A DNA stretch of 64,000 bases. It comes from SB11 sp943370295. Its GTDB lineage: Bacteria > Bacteroidota > Bacteroidia > UBA8524. The DNA lies in assembly GCA_943370295.1 (NCBI GenBank), contig CALRQL020000011.1:41352-105351 (forward strand). Reading direction: 5' to 3'. This document shows, in pieces, positions 1-8,482 of the stretch. Within the stretch, counting starts at the first letter, position 1, and each line of letters opens with the position of its first letter. The notes under the pieces were generated by a model. The model saw only the letters and a list, made by a program, of their open reading frames with translations, did no database searches and was not told the origin of the DNA. Position numbers and translations under genes: made by a program.

Positions 1-451
1 ACACGGTGCTGCCGTCTTCTAAACCCAAAATAAAATCAACTACATCGCCCACGCTGTGGCGTTTTACAATAGCACCACTAACGGGCGATACGGTTTTGCC
101 TATTTTGGTGAATAATAGTTTCAGGTAATCGTATATCTCGGTGCTGGTAGCAACCGTACTGCGCGGGTTGCGCGTATTTACTTTCTGCTCGATAGCAATG
201 GCGGGCGAAATGCCTTTGATGTAGTCCACCTCGGGCTTGTTCATCTTATCCATAAACTGGCGTGCATAGGCCGAAAGGCTTTCTACATACCTGCGCTGCC
301 CTTCGGCATACAGGGTATCAAACACCAAGCTCGATTTACCGCTACCGCTCACACCTGTAACCACCGTCATGCGGTTACGAGCTATCTCTACGTCTATATT
401 TTTAAGGTTGTGCTCGCGCGCGCCCTTAATTAAAATGTTATTTGCCGCCAT
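1..451 (-). CDS. uvrA: UvrA excinuclease subunit A, N-terminal part (cut by window edge)
   Basis: Only the first 150 codons lie in the window; the rest runs off the left edge. UvrA is the damage-recognising ATPase dimer of nucleotide excision repair and hands damaged DNA to UvrB. The start ATG (449-451, minus) opens with MAANNILIKGAREHNLKN, the usual UvrA N-terminus. The first Walker A motif GVSGSGKS is at residues 33-40, followed by the conserved segment FDTLYAEGQRRYVESLSAYA. A promoter-like pair lies just upstream and leaves a leader of only about 12 nt. Identification is certain from sequence; nothing can be said about the later domains. Confidence 0.96.
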   Translation of the reverse strand, partial: MAANNILIKGAREHNLKNIDVEIARNRMTVVTGVSGSGKSSLVFDTLYAEGQRRYVESLSAYARQFMDKMNKPEVDYIKGISPAIAIEQKVNTRNPRSTVATSTEIYDYLKLLFTKIGKTVSPVSGAIVKRHSVGDVVDFILGLEDGSTV

Positions 452-466
452 AAAAAAACGAAGGTG

Positions 467-497
467 CAAAATTACTTCACTTTGCACCTTATACCAA
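467..497 (-). promoter_or_regulatory. Promoter for uvrA
   Basis: On the minus strand TTG (495-497) is followed by a 20-nt spacer and TAATTTTG (467-474), matching the Bacteroidota -33/-7 consensus TTTG...TAnnTTTG. The predicted transcription start lies about 10 nt before the uvrA ATG. Confidence 0.6.
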
Positions 498-595
498 CAA
501 AGGGGTGAGATTTAATGTTTGGCCTAAACAGGGGTTAGTTGTCTGCGTTTAGTGGTTAGGCAATTCATCGAATAAATGTTTGCCTATCGCCATGC

Positions 596-1156
596 CTAAA
601 ACAGTTTTATTGTAAAATCTTTATTGATGAAATACGGGCCTGTAAGGGTGTCTTTTCCGTGGGGTGAGGTGCGGGTACCAAACGTGGTAACACGATAGTA
701 CACATAGTTTACAGAGTCGACGGTATTAACATCTGCCAAGCATTTTTGCAACTCAGCATCGGCTTCTTTTTGTTTTTCTTGGGCATCATTCAGTCGGGCA
801 AGCTCGGCCGCAGCCATTGAGGGGTGAACTTTGCGGGCAGCCTCTACCGTAATTTTTTGCATTTCTACAAAATGGTCGGTAGCTGTTTTAAGATTTTCAA
901 GCATATGGCAATAGTTTTGGTGCGCCATTTTTTCGGTAGCGCTGTCCAATTTCACAAGCGATAGAGTATCAAGACTGGTTCCGGTTGCTTCCGACATTTT
1001 GGTAATGTGCGCTTTGACCGCCGCCATACACTTGTCTTCTATTTCTTTGATTGTGTTAGTTTGCTCACTAGTTTTAGTATCGGTTTTTGTAGTGGGTTTG
1101 CAGCCAACAACGGCAATACCTATCACTGCAAATGCAAGCAGGACTGTTTTTTTCAT
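596..1156 (-). CDS. Predicted lipoprotein of unknown function
   Basis: A 186-residue protein with a lipoprotein signal: a short basic start, a hydrophobic core and the lipobox VVGC at residues 16-19, then a Thr/Lys-rich linker. The mature part is mostly charged and helical in appearance (residues about 35-140) and has four later Cys residues. I do not recognise a family. It is probably anchored in the periplasm or outer membrane. It is separated from uvrA by 144 nt and reads in the same direction. Composition is like its neighbours and there is no sign of truncation. Confidence 0.7.
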   Translation of the reverse strand: MKKTVLLAFAVIGIAVVGCKPTTKTDTKTSEQTNTIKEIEDKCMAAVKAHITKMSEATGTSLDTLSLVKLDSATEKMAHQNYCHMLENLKTATDHFVEMQKITVEAARKVHPSMAAAELARLNDAQEKQKEADAELQKCLADVNTVDSVNYVYYRVTTFGTRTSPHGKDTLTGPYFINKDFTIKLF

Positions 1157-1215
1157 GGGGCTAATTTAGGGGTTTATCCGTTTGGGTGAGGGAAGGTGAA
1201 AGGATTTATGCAATT

Positions 1216-1400
1216 AGTACGCTCCCTGTCCTTCTGAGCGATAGCGAAGAACCTTATTACAACTGTGTTTACAAAGTGCTATAAGATGCTTCCTGCGTCA
1301 GCATGACAGGATGTGGGTGCGGCTGCAGTCATTCCCAACTTGATTGGGAATCTGTGCGGGAGACGATGAAAGATTCCCGCCTGCGCGGGAATGACGGGAT
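1216..1400. repeat. Intergenic stretch with degenerate dispersed hairpin repeats
   Basis: The gene-free stretch 1157-1489 holds no plausible gene. It contains two short hairpins, ATTCCC...GGGAAT at 1331-1351 and ATTCCCGC...GCGGGAAT at 1373-1392, plus fragments such as GAGCGATAGCGAAGAA and CAGCATGACA. These look like decayed dispersed intergenic repeats; comparable GTTCGGCATGAC words recur near 3.9 kb and 22.8-23.1 kb. Confidence 0.5.
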
Positions 1401-1489
1401 GCAGTCAGCAGGACAGTAGTTTCCCGTTATGCTGACCCCGTTTCAGTTTAAACTATGAGTGCGACCCCGGAGCGTAATACTAGTTCAAA

Positions 1490-1526
1490 CAAAAAACCGC
1501 TGCCGATTTATCGGCAACGGTTTTGT
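1490..1526 (-). terminator. Rho-independent terminator of the S46 peptidase gene
   Basis: On the minus strand a stem AAAACCGTTGCCGAT / ATCGGCAGCGGTTTT closes over a few bases and ends in a T run, 28 nt after the stop codon of the peptidase gene. Confidence 0.8.
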
Positions 1527-1553
1527 ATAATTCGTCAGACTGATTGTTAAGGC

Positions 1554-3695
1554 TTACATTTTCACACCCATTTCGGCAATCAGGTTGTTGGCTTTGGCAA
1601 TGTCTTTTAGTACAAACAGCACGTAGCGAATATCCACGCCTATCGAACGGCTGTATTTCTCATCCCAAGCATAATCGTTGATACAAGCCGTAAAAGCACG
1701 GTCGAAGTTTACACCCACTAAATTGCCTTGCGCATCCAATACGGGGCTTCCGCTGTTTCCGCCGGTAGTATCAAGGTTGTATAAGAAACACACCACTGCT
1801 TTGGCATCGGCCTTTTTCATGATGTTTTTAAGACTGCTTTCAAGGTAATAATCGCCGCTTGTTTTGGCTTTGTTCAAAATACCTTGTATGGTGGTAAATG
1901 GTGCGTTGTATTCAGCATCGTTAGGCCAGTAGCCTTTCACGTTTCCGTAGGTAAAACGCAAAGTGCTGTTAGCATCGGGGATAAAGTTGGTTTTTTTGTG
2001 TTGTTGCTTCACTTCCAACAGGCGGGCGTTCAACTCGGTGAGCTTGTTACGACGCTCGGTATCTTTTTGCAAATAGGTTTGGTACACAGGGAATAAAACT
2101 CCTGCCAACTCAACCACTTTGTTGTTTATGCCCACAAAAGCGGCGGGATTGGTTTCAAACAGTTTCAACATTTCGTCGCGGTCAAACAGTTTGTGTTCTG
2201 TATCCAGTTTTTCAACCAAAGCATGAATTTCAGCAGCGTATCCCGTAGGGCTAAATGCATTGTTGACTGCAAGCAGACGTTGACTTTCAGGCAATTCGTA
2301 AAGGTTTACCAGCAGTTGTTCCAAAAGTTTTTTATCAAGGTCTTTGTTGCGAATGATGTAATTTTTATCCAGTAGCTCACGCTGTTTGGGCAGTGTTTTT
2401 TCTAAATATTCTTTGCGGTCGTTTTCGGCCAAATCAATGCTGGCGGCATTGTGGTACGATATAAAGCTGGATAGGTAAAACACCCCGCTGTTGTTAAATA
2501 ACTCGCTCAAATAAAAATCGCGGTGGTAAGTGGCAAAAATCTCGTTGTACACCGCATCAATGTCAGAGAACAGAGTGCCGTATTTGGTAGTAAGCGCAGG
2601 ATTGGCGGCAATCATCTTTTTCATTTCCGCTTCCTCGGCTTCTTTTTCTGGCAATACGGTGGTACGCTCTAAGCCTTGCAGCTTGCCTTTGTAGTTTTTG
2701 GTAACGTTGGCAAGACTTTTTTCGCGGCTGGCAAGGGCAATTTCTACCGCTTTATTTTTCTTAGATACTTGTTTGATAGCATCAATTTGGTAATCGTACC
2801 AGTTGCTTACCGTTGGTAATATGTACTCGTATTGGTAGGTTAAGAACTTGGCAGGCAGGTGGCGGAAGGTGCGGCCGGGATATCCCAAAATGAACACAAA
2901 GTCGTCTTCTTTTACCCCGTTGGGGTTTACTTTCAGGTGTTTTTTGGGTTTATAAGGAATGTTTGTGGCTGAATATTCAGCAGGTTTACCATCTGCACCC
3001 ACATAGGCACGGAAAAAGGCAAAATCGCCGTTATGGCGGGGCCATACCCAGTTGTCGCTTTCACCGCCAAACTCACCGATACAGCGTTGGGGAATGTACA
3101 CCAAGCGCACGTCTTTTATTTGCTGGTAACGGAACAGTGTGTAGGCCTTGCCGATAAACATTTCAGAGATTTCAATCTCCATATCGGGGTTGGCGGTCTG
3201 TTCTTCGGTAGTTATTTTCTTAATGTTAGCGCGGATAATTTCAGCACGTTGGTTGGCATCAGCGGCTTTATCAGTGCCTTCTAACACTTTTGCCGAAACA
3301 TCAAGGTATGATGCGGTAATACGGCAAATAACCGGTGTGCGTATTTCTTTGCTTTTATCTTCGGCCAAAAAACCGTTGGTAATGTAATCTTTCTCAGGGG
3401 TGCTGGCACCTGCTGCCGAGCTGAACGCGCAGTGGTGATTGGTAATAATCAAACCGTCGTCAGATACAAACGAGCCTGTACAACCGCCCACACGTACCAA
3501 CGCATCTACAAGGCTGGTACCGTTGGGGTTATATACTTCAGCGGTTTTAATTTTAAGCCCCGCCTTTTTAAGGTCGAGCGAGCTTAACTCGCTAAGGGGA
3601 AACATCCCTTCGGCATAGCGGGCTGCAATAAACAGCGCGGGCACTAAGGCCACAAGGGCAATAACAATAACTTTTTGTAATCTGCGTGTTACCAT
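1554..3695 (-). CDS. S46 family dipeptidyl-peptidase, DPP11-like
   Basis: A 713-residue serine peptidase of family S46 (DPP7/DPP11), which removes dipeptides from peptide N-termini in the periplasm and is typical of Bacteroidota. A hydrophobic N-terminal segment (residues about 8-25) fits export or anchoring. Catalytic residues are visible: His in TNHHC (87/88), Asp in RHNGDF (224) and Ser in GGNSGSP (648). Arg666 lies 18 residues after the Ser, in NFDR. In Porphyromonas DPP11 an Arg at this spacing gives Asp/Glu specificity, whereas DPP7 has Gly, so acidic P1 specificity is inferred. The start at 3695 is preferred over one 31 codons upstream because a -7 element (3702-3709) sits 6 nt before it and would not transcribe the longer form. 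A terminator follows the gene. Confidence 0.93.
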   Translation of the reverse strand: MVTRRLQKVIVIALVALVPALFIAARYAEGMFPLSELSSLDLKKAGLKIKTAEVYNPNGTSLVDALVRVGGCTGSFVSDDGLIITNHHCAFSSAAGASTPEKDYITNGFLAEDKSKEIRTPVICRITASYLDVSAKVLEGTDKAADANQRAEIIRANIKKITTEEQTANPDMEIEISEMFIGKAYTLFRYQQIKDVRLVYIPQRCIGEFGGESDNWVWPRHNGDFAFFRAYVGADGKPAEYSATNIPYKPKKHLKVNPNGVKEDDFVFILGYPGRTFRHLPAKFLTYQYEYILPTVSNWYDYQIDAIKQVSKKNKAVEIALASREKSLANVTKNYKGKLQGLERTTVLPEKEAEEAEMKKMIAANPALTTKYGTLFSDIDAVYNEIFATYHRDFYLSELFNNSGVFYLSSFISYHNAASIDLAENDRKEYLEKTLPKQRELLDKNYIIRNKDLDKKLLEQLLVNLYELPESQRLLAVNNAFSPTGYAAEIHALVEKLDTEHKLFDRDEMLKLFETNPAAFVGINNKVVELAGVLFPVYQTYLQKDTERRNKLTELNARLLEVKQQHKKTNFIPDANSTLRFTYGNVKGYWPNDAEYNAPFTTIQGILNKAKTSGDYYLESSLKNIMKKADAKAVVCFLYNLDTTGGNSGSPVLDAQGNLVGVNFDRAFTACINDYAWDEKYSRSIGVDIRYVLFVLKDIAKANNLIAEMGVKM

Positions 3696-3701
3696 AGAGG
3701 G

Positions 3702-3709
3702 CAAAAATA
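3702..3709 (-). promoter_or_regulatory. -7 element of the S46 peptidase gene
   Basis: TATTTTTG on the minus strand matches TAnnTTTG and ends 6 nt before the chosen ATG, implying a nearly leaderless mRNA. I see no clear -33 TTTG at the right distance. A palindrome CAGGTTT/AAACCTG lies further upstream (3758-3773). Confidence 0.45.
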
Positions 3710-3889
3710 AGTTTTTTGGCTCTTTATGGCTATGATTTGGATAGAATACCTTGTTTACAGGTTTGAAAACCTGTTTTGTTTGGGCCAAAACTACTTGCTA
3801 AATAGATTTAGCTGCGAAGGCACTAAGATACCAAGCAAACACTTTGATTACGTAGCACATTAATTCTTTAGTAAAGGCTATGAATGCGT

Positions 3890-4068
3890 TACCGAAACAA
3901 GTTCGGTATGACGAAAGTCGAGCGCTTTTTGAACACTCTTTAACTCGCCCCCGAAAAAGTATTAGCCCGACGTTTCCACGGTCGCCCTCTCTAATTGCAA
4001 TTAGAGAGGGGAAAAGTTGGGTAATCGTACAATTATGGAATAGTCAGGGGTGAGTTAAAAAGGTTTGT
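3890..4068. repeat. Dispersed palindromic element, copy A
   Basis: The gene-free stretch 3790-4123 contains a 122-bp unit (3939-4060) bounded by inverted ends TTTAACTCGCCCC and GGGGTGAGTTAAA. At its heart is a perfect 26-nt palindrome (3985-4010) of half-site CCCTCTCTAATTG. The same unit occurs at 22889-23010. Both copies are preceded by CCGAAACAAGTTCGG with a following (C/T)ATGAC, so homology spans about 165-180 bp. A short hairpin CCCCGAA...TTCGGGG (4100-4118) follows and may terminate the epimerase gene. Confidence 0.8.
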
Positions 4069-4123
4069 TTCAGGGCTCGTGATGTACTAGAAGTTAATTC
4101 CCCGAAACTAGTTCGGGGATGGA

Positions 4124-5179
4124 TTATTTGGCGGCTTCAGCTACTTTTTTCACTGCAGCATCGTACACACGGCGCATACCTTCTTCAGTACTGATTTTCG
4201 GATACCAGTTAAACTTGTTGTTTACGTACTCCATGTTGGCGTAGCGACTATGCACGCCTACAGGTTTATCCAACAACGGTTTAATGGTAGGCTCGTAGCC
4301 TGCAAACTTGGTAAACAACTCAATAATTTCAAGGAAGCTGGTTAGCTTGCCCGAACCGATATTAATGGCCGAACCATCGCTGATGTTATCCAACGCCATT
4401 AAAATACAGTCGATACAATCGTCTATATGTACAAAGTCGCGACCTTGTTTGCCGCTTCCCCATACTTCAAACGGGTCTTCTTTCTTGGCTGCACGGGCTG
4501 CAATGGCCGGTACAGGGTAGGTAAGGTCTTGGTCTTCGCCGTAGCCGCTAAAGGGGCGTACGCAAGCTACTGAAATGCCGTAGTATTTGGCAGCAATGCG
4601 GGCAAGGTATTCACCCGTTAGTTTGCTCCAACCATAAGTCATATCGGGTTGTCCGAGACTACCGTCAAAACTGATGTCGCTTTCGCTCAACGCTATTGCG
4701 TGGTCAGTAGTTTGCAAATCCACAGGATAAGCAGCACTACTGCTGGGGAACATTACCCTTTTGGGTTTGTAGTTACATACCCAATAGAAAAACTCAGCAT
4801 CAATACTCAAATCCAATGCTACCATCATCGGGTCGCCGTCAATTTTAGAGCGTCCGCCAACAATCGCTGCAAAATGAAATGTATCGGTAAACTTAGGATA
4901 GTTAAATCCGTAAGTATCGTTTATGTAGTTATGATTGTTGGTAATGTTGCGTAAAAACGTACGGAAATCACCTTCCCAATAAATCATTCGGCCACCCATA
5001 AACAGTTTCAAATCCTGATGTACGGTGTGTTCGGTATTCTCCAACCACTCTTCGGGGCGGGGAGTACCTGCGCTTAAATCATCAATAACAAAAAGTATAT
5101 CGTTGGTAGTTTTAAGCAAGCGCTTCACAAGGTTTCTTCCAACAAAACCACAGCCGCCTGATACTAAGTGAATGTTCAT
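4124..5179 (-). CDS. NAD-dependent epimerase/dehydratase (extended SDR)
   Basis: A 351-residue extended short-chain dehydrogenase, the family that epimerises or dehydrates nucleotide sugars. The dinucleotide-binding motif GGCGFVG is at residues 8-14, followed by DDLSAG, the substrate-side SSSAAYP and the catalytic YGWSK. The C-terminal half carries the usual VWGSGKQGRDFVHIDD sugar-binding segment and NIGSG. Substrate is not decided by sequence; GDP-mannose or UDP-sugar derivatives for surface polysaccharide are likely. The start at 5179 is chosen over 5200 because the -7 element overlaps the latter. No other sugar genes are adjacent. Confidence 0.88.
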   Translation of the reverse strand: MNIHLVSGGCGFVGRNLVKRLLKTTNDILFVIDDLSAGTPRPEEWLENTEHTVHQDLKLFMGGRMIYWEGDFRTFLRNITNNHNYINDTYGFNYPKFTDTFHFAAIVGGRSKIDGDPMMVALDLSIDAEFFYWVCNYKPKRVMFPSSSAAYPVDLQTTDHAIALSESDISFDGSLGQPDMTYGWSKLTGEYLARIAAKYYGISVACVRPFSGYGEDQDLTYPVPAIAARAAKKEDPFEVWGSGKQGRDFVHIDDCIDCILMALDNISDGSAINIGSGKLTSFLEIIELFTKFAGYEPTIKPLLDKPVGVHSRYANMEYVNNKFNWYPKISTEEGMRRVYDAAVKKVAEAAK

Positions 5180-5197
5180 CCGTTTTTCTATTTTCTG

Positions 5198-5227
5198 CAA
5201 AAGTACAATTTACCTTCTATTACCAAA
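5198..5227 (-). promoter_or_regulatory. Promoter of the epimerase gene
   Basis: Minus strand: TTTG (5224-5227), 18-nt spacer, TACTTTTG (5198-5205). It fits the Bacteroidota consensus and fixes the epimerase start at 5179, with a leader of about 12-15 nt. Confidence 0.65.
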
Positions 5228-5277
5228 GATGTTGTTTTAAAACAATACGTTGGCTTTACACAGCCATTACACAAAAA

Positions 5278-5613
5278 TTACGTTGCTTTCTTTTTGGGTT
5301 TTACCGCTATAGCAGCCGTAAATTCCATCGCCTTCTCAGCCCAATCCTGCCAGCGATTGGCATAATCGTAGGGCACTTGCACCCAGCCGTTCATCGCCCT
5401 GTTGTCCATAGGGGTAAACATTTGCACCCCGTCAAGTGCTAATGCTTCGTTCAGTTCAGCCTCAGGTAATTTAAATACCATATAATCTTTCCAAAACATA
5501 ACACCTGCCTTGCCGTTAGGTGCTTTTAGGCACAGGGCACTAAACATCTGGCTTTTGGTTACATTATCAAGATAATCAGCTATTTGGTGGTATCGTTCCT
5601 CGGCTTTGGTCAT
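5278..5613 (-). CDS. TfoX N-terminal-like small protein
   Basis: A 111-residue soluble protein. The pattern of a short helical start, a central GKAGVMFWKDYMVFKLP strand pair, MFTPMDNRAMNGWVQVP and a closing helix YANRWQDWAEKAM resembles the TfoX/Sxy N-terminal domain, a small fold found in competence regulators and many stand-alone proteins of unknown role. A basic tail KPKKK ends the protein. It lies between two SDR genes on the same strand, 38 nt after the next upstream gene, and may be co-transcribed. The family assignment is by pattern only and the function is unknown. Confidence 0.6.
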   Translation of the reverse strand: MTKAEERYHQIADYLDNVTKSQMFSALCLKAPNGKAGVMFWKDYMVFKLPEAELNEALALDGVQMFTPMDNRAMNGWVQVPYDYANRWQDWAEKAMEFTAAIAVKPKKKAT

Positions 5614-5651
5614 ATCACAAAGGTTTAAAAAATATAGAATTAACCAAGGTA

Positions 5652-6563
5652 CTAATCTTTCAGTAAGCTTTTAAAAGCCTCTGTGATGGAAGGATATTCA
5701 AACTCGAACCCGTTTTTCAGCAGCCGTTGGGGCACAACGTTGCGACTTTTAAGTATCAGTTCGGTTTCTGTTTGCAGAAGTATTGCCCCAAGTTCAAGCA
5801 GCCAGCGGGGATGGTTGATGCCGAAACGTTTGCCCAAACCTTGCCGCAATGATTTCATAAAATGTTGGTTTGTTTCAGGCTGAGGTGCGGTAATGTTTAC
5901 TGCGCCTTCTATCGGTTGGTTTAATACATAGTCTATTGCCCTGCAAAAATCCTGCTCGTGTATCCAGCTTATGTATTGCGTGCCTTTGCCCATCTTGCCG
6001 CCTAATCCAAGTTGTGCTAACTTTTTTAATACAGGAAAAGCACCACCGTTGTTACCCATTACTAAAGCAATGCGCAACGCCGATTTTCGCGTATCAGGGG
6101 AGGGGACAGCAAAAAACGTTTCCTCCCATACCTTGCAAACGGTTTCCGAAAAACTGTTAGCAAAATTGGTGTAAGCTTCGGTCATTTTCTCTTTTTCTGA
6201 ATGCGGATAGATGGTAGCCGATGAAGCATTTAGCCATACCTGTGGCGGTTTTTTGCAGCCTTGTACTGCTATTCCTAACGCATGGGTACTTTTCACCCGC
6301 GATTGTATGATTTCCTTTTTGTTCTTCTCTGTATAGCGGCAGTCAACACTGCGGCCTGCAAAATTTATCAAGGCAAAGGCACCCTCAAGTTCGGCAACCC
6401 AGTCGCCCGTATCAACGCCATTCCATAGCACGGTTCGGGTGTTTTTAAGGTTGCAAGGTTTTCTTGTTAAAATTACAATGTCGTACATATCCGCTCCCCA
6501 ATGGTTAGCTAATAGTTTACCCAGATAGCCGTTGCCGCCTGCGATGATTATTTTAGGTTTCAT
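5652..6563 (-). CDS. TIGR01777 family epimerase (YfcH-like)
   Basis: A 303-residue atypical SDR. GGNGYLG at residues 9-15 binds the dinucleotide, and LINFAGRSVDCRYT with NASSATIYPHSEKE are signatures of the YfcH/SulA-like group. The C-terminal DUF1731 region is present (RFGINHPRWLLELGAILL and KNGFEFEYP). The family's physiological role is poorly known; a plant relative affects cell division or plastids. The start at 6563 is preferred to one at 6635 because the -7 element TACATTTG (6584-6591) lies between them. Divergent from the lipoprotein gene at 6691. Confidence 0.88.
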   Translation of the reverse strand: MKPKIIIAGGNGYLGKLLANHWGADMYDIVILTRKPCNLKNTRTVLWNGVDTGDWVAELEGAFALINFAGRSVDCRYTEKNKKEIIQSRVKSTHALGIAVQGCKKPPQVWLNASSATIYPHSEKEKMTEAYTNFANSFSETVCKVWEETFFAVPSPDTRKSALRIALVMGNNGGAFPVLKKLAQLGLGGKMGKGTQYISWIHEQDFCRAIDYVLNQPIEGAVNITAPQPETNQHFMKSLRQGLGKRFGINHPRWLLELGAILLQTETELILKSRNVVPQRLLKNGFEFEYPSITEAFKSLLKD

Positions 6564-6583
6564 GATTTTCTTTCTTCGCTGCT

Positions 6584-6591
6584 CAAATGTA
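6584..6591 (-). promoter_or_regulatory. -7 element of the YfcH-like gene
   Basis: TACATTTG on the minus strand, 20 nt before the chosen ATG; no convincing -33 box in the AT-rich upstream DNA. A separate TAATTTTG (6661-6668, plus strand) faces the other way and may serve the divergent lipoprotein gene. Confidence 0.45.
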
Positions 6592-6690
6592 ATTATTATA
6601 TTTTCAAAATTTATTGAAAATATAAATTTTAACAAGATGTTTAAACGAAAGCTTTTTGCATAATTTTGAAAAAAAGAAATTTAGGAATTA

Positions 6691-7269
6691 ATGAACAGGC
6701 TTATCATTTTAATAGTTGTATCTGCAGGCCTGCTATGGGGCGGATGCGGTGCAGCAAAGCGCGCCCGCATTGAAAAAATACGACAACTGCACGCATTAAC
6801 TATTGATGACTTTCACAGTTTCTTGGGAGTAAAAAAACACTACACTTATGATAGTGCAATAAATGTTTGGGGCGAGCCCGGTAAAGAGGAGGTAAATGAG
6901 GGCACAAAACTTAATTATGCCTCTATGTATTACTATGGCGAGTATGGAGAAAAACTATTTTCACTTACTTATGATAAACGTAATTACACGCTTAATTATA
7001 TAAGGGTAACGGGCAGTAACGAGATTGGTTACCGCAGTACGCGTGATTTTTTTAAGCAATGTGGTGTAAATGATATTAAGCTTCAGTTTTTAGGAATGCC
7101 CCGAGACAGTATTGTGAGTGTATTTGGTGAGCCTACCCGTGCCCAAAAAAGCGAGCTTGAATATCAAAAGGGGGGGATTACTGTTACTTTTCTGTGTCCT
7201 GATTTTTCAGGCGGTATTTGCGACGAGGTGCTTGTTTTTTGGAATTATTACTACAAAGAACAAAATTAG
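6691..7269 (+). CDS. Predicted lipoprotein, first of a tandem paralogous pair
   Basis: A 192-residue protein with a signal sequence ending in LLWGGC, a non-ideal lipobox (Trp at -3). The mature part shares with the next gene: TIDDF near residue 37, SLTYDK...YIRVTG, the D(I)K-x-FLGMP/H-D segment, and a conserved end FWNYYY. The repeating WGEP/FGEP-type turns hint at two related half-domains, vaguely like BamE/SmpA-type folds, but I cannot confirm that. Function unknown, probably envelope. Tandem duplication with the gene at 7342 is clear. Confidence 0.75.
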   Translation: MNRLIILIVVSAGLLWGGCGAAKRARIEKIRQLHALTIDDFHSFLGVKKHYTYDSAINVWGEPGKEEVNEGTKLNYASMYYYGEYGEKLFSLTYDKRNYTLNYIRVTGSNEIGYRSTRDFFKQCGVNDIKLQFLGMPRDSIVSVFGEPTRAQKSELEYQKGGITVTFLCPDFSGGICDEVLVFWNYYYKEQN

Positions 7270-7341
7270 TTCTACTACCCGGGTTTTACCCGTTTACCTT
7301 TTGTAAGCTATTTAGATTAAACCTAACCTATGATTACCAAT

Positions 7342-7923
7342 ATGAAAAATACAATCTATTTGGCCGTATTGTTTGTTACTCTTGCAGCTTGCAGAACAAA
7401 CAAAGAAAGCGGCTCAGCAGCAAAACCTAAAACAATACAGGAAACCACTATTGACGATTTTGCAAACGTACTGGGCTTGAAAAAAGGTGATTTAAACACC
7501 AAAGCCGTGTCGCTTTTGGGAAATGCAACCAAAACCACTAAAGACGAAAAAAACACTTACAGTTTTGTAACCTGCTATTACGATGATGCGGGCAAAAATC
7601 GAATGTTTAGTTACACGTATGATAAAACCACCAATGCGGTGAACCACATACGTATTACAGGCAATAGAAATACCAACTTTGCCGAAACAAAGGCCTATTT
7701 TAAAGACCGCAAAATCAACGATATTAAAGTGGATTTTTTGGGGATGCACAAAGACGATATTTTGAAAATTATGGGTACCCCGGTACGTGTAAACTCAGGT
7801 AACTACGAGTTTGTGAAGGGCCACGTGAGCATTACTTTTATTTGTTATGATTTCCACGATAACAAATGTTCTGAAATGTATATTTTCTGGAATTATTACT
7901 ACACAGAACCTGCTACAAAATAA
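7342..7923 (+). CDS. Predicted lipoprotein, second of the tandem pair
   Basis: A 193-residue paralogue of the preceding gene, 72 nt downstream. The start at 7342 gives a textbook lipoprotein signal, MKNTIYLAVLFVTLAAC with lipobox LAAC; an ATG four codons earlier adds only MITN. Shared landmarks: TIDDFANVLGLKK, FSYTYDK, HIRITG, NDIKVDFLGM and the C-terminal FWNYYY. Three Cys residues remain in the mature part, and a CYDF/CPDF motif aligns between the copies. Unknown function. Confidence 0.78.
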   Translation: MKNTIYLAVLFVTLAACRTNKESGSAAKPKTIQETTIDDFANVLGLKKGDLNTKAVSLLGNATKTTKDEKNTYSFVTCYYDDAGKNRMFSYTYDKTTNAVNHIRITGNRNTNFAETKAYFKDRKINDIKVDFLGMHKDDILKIMGTPVRVNSGNYEFVKGHVSITFICYDFHDNKCSEMYIFWNYYYTEPATK

Positions 7924-7989
7924 AAATCCTTCGGCTAAAAGGACGATTATAACACGGGCGCAATCCTGCAAAGGGTTTCGCCTTTTTGT

Positions 7990-8433
7990 TTATATCTCGG
8001 CTTCGTATAGCAAGTAATTGCTTTTTTGCATCCCTAAACTTTCATAGGTAGCTTGGGCTTTGGTGTTTTCGTGCTCTACATACAAACGGATTATTTTTAC
8101 ACTATGGGCTTTGGCAAGCTCCACCACTTTTGCATATAACGCTTTATAAACTCCTTTACGGCGATGATTTTTGCGCACAAACACGCTTTGTATCCACCAA
8201 ATGTTTTTATTGCGCCAATCGCTCCATTCGTACGTTACCATCAGGCTTCCGGCAACCTCGCCTTCAATCTCAGCCATCAGGTAAAAGCCTTTACAGGGGT
8301 CGTTTATTGCAGCCTCTACAGCAATTTTCACAATTGCTTCATCAAGGGTTTTGCTTTCGGTTTCCATTGCCATCAGGCAGTTATGCAGGGTAATGGCATC
8401 AACGTCGCCTGCAAATGCGTTGCGAATAATCAT
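7990..8433 (-). CDS. GNAT family N-acetyltransferase
   Basis: A 147-residue acyl-CoA-dependent acetyltransferase. The N-terminus MIIRNAFAGDVDAI is the usual first strand. The strand IQSVFVRKNHRRKGVYKAL holds the acetyl-CoA pyrophosphate loop (RRKGVY), and the C-terminus LYVEHENTKAQATYESLGM is the standard motif B. Substrate unknown. An ATG four codons upstream is possible but adds nothing recognisable. Convergent with the lipoprotein gene ending at 7923. Confidence 0.88.
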   Translation of the reverse strand: MIIRNAFAGDVDAITLHNCLMAMETESKTLDEAIVKIAVEAAINDPCKGFYLMAEIEGEVAGSLMVTYEWSDWRNKNIWWIQSVFVRKNHRRKGVYKALYAKVVELAKAHSVKIIRLYVEHENTKAQATYESLGMQKSNYLLYEAEI

Positions 8434-8482
8434 GCTCCAAAGCAATAAAAAAGCGTGCGATAAAAAAAGTAGCGTTTGTTAG

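Noticed and set aside
7924..7989. Terminator between the lipoprotein and GNAT genes
   Set aside because: The possible stems are short and interrupted; too weak to call.
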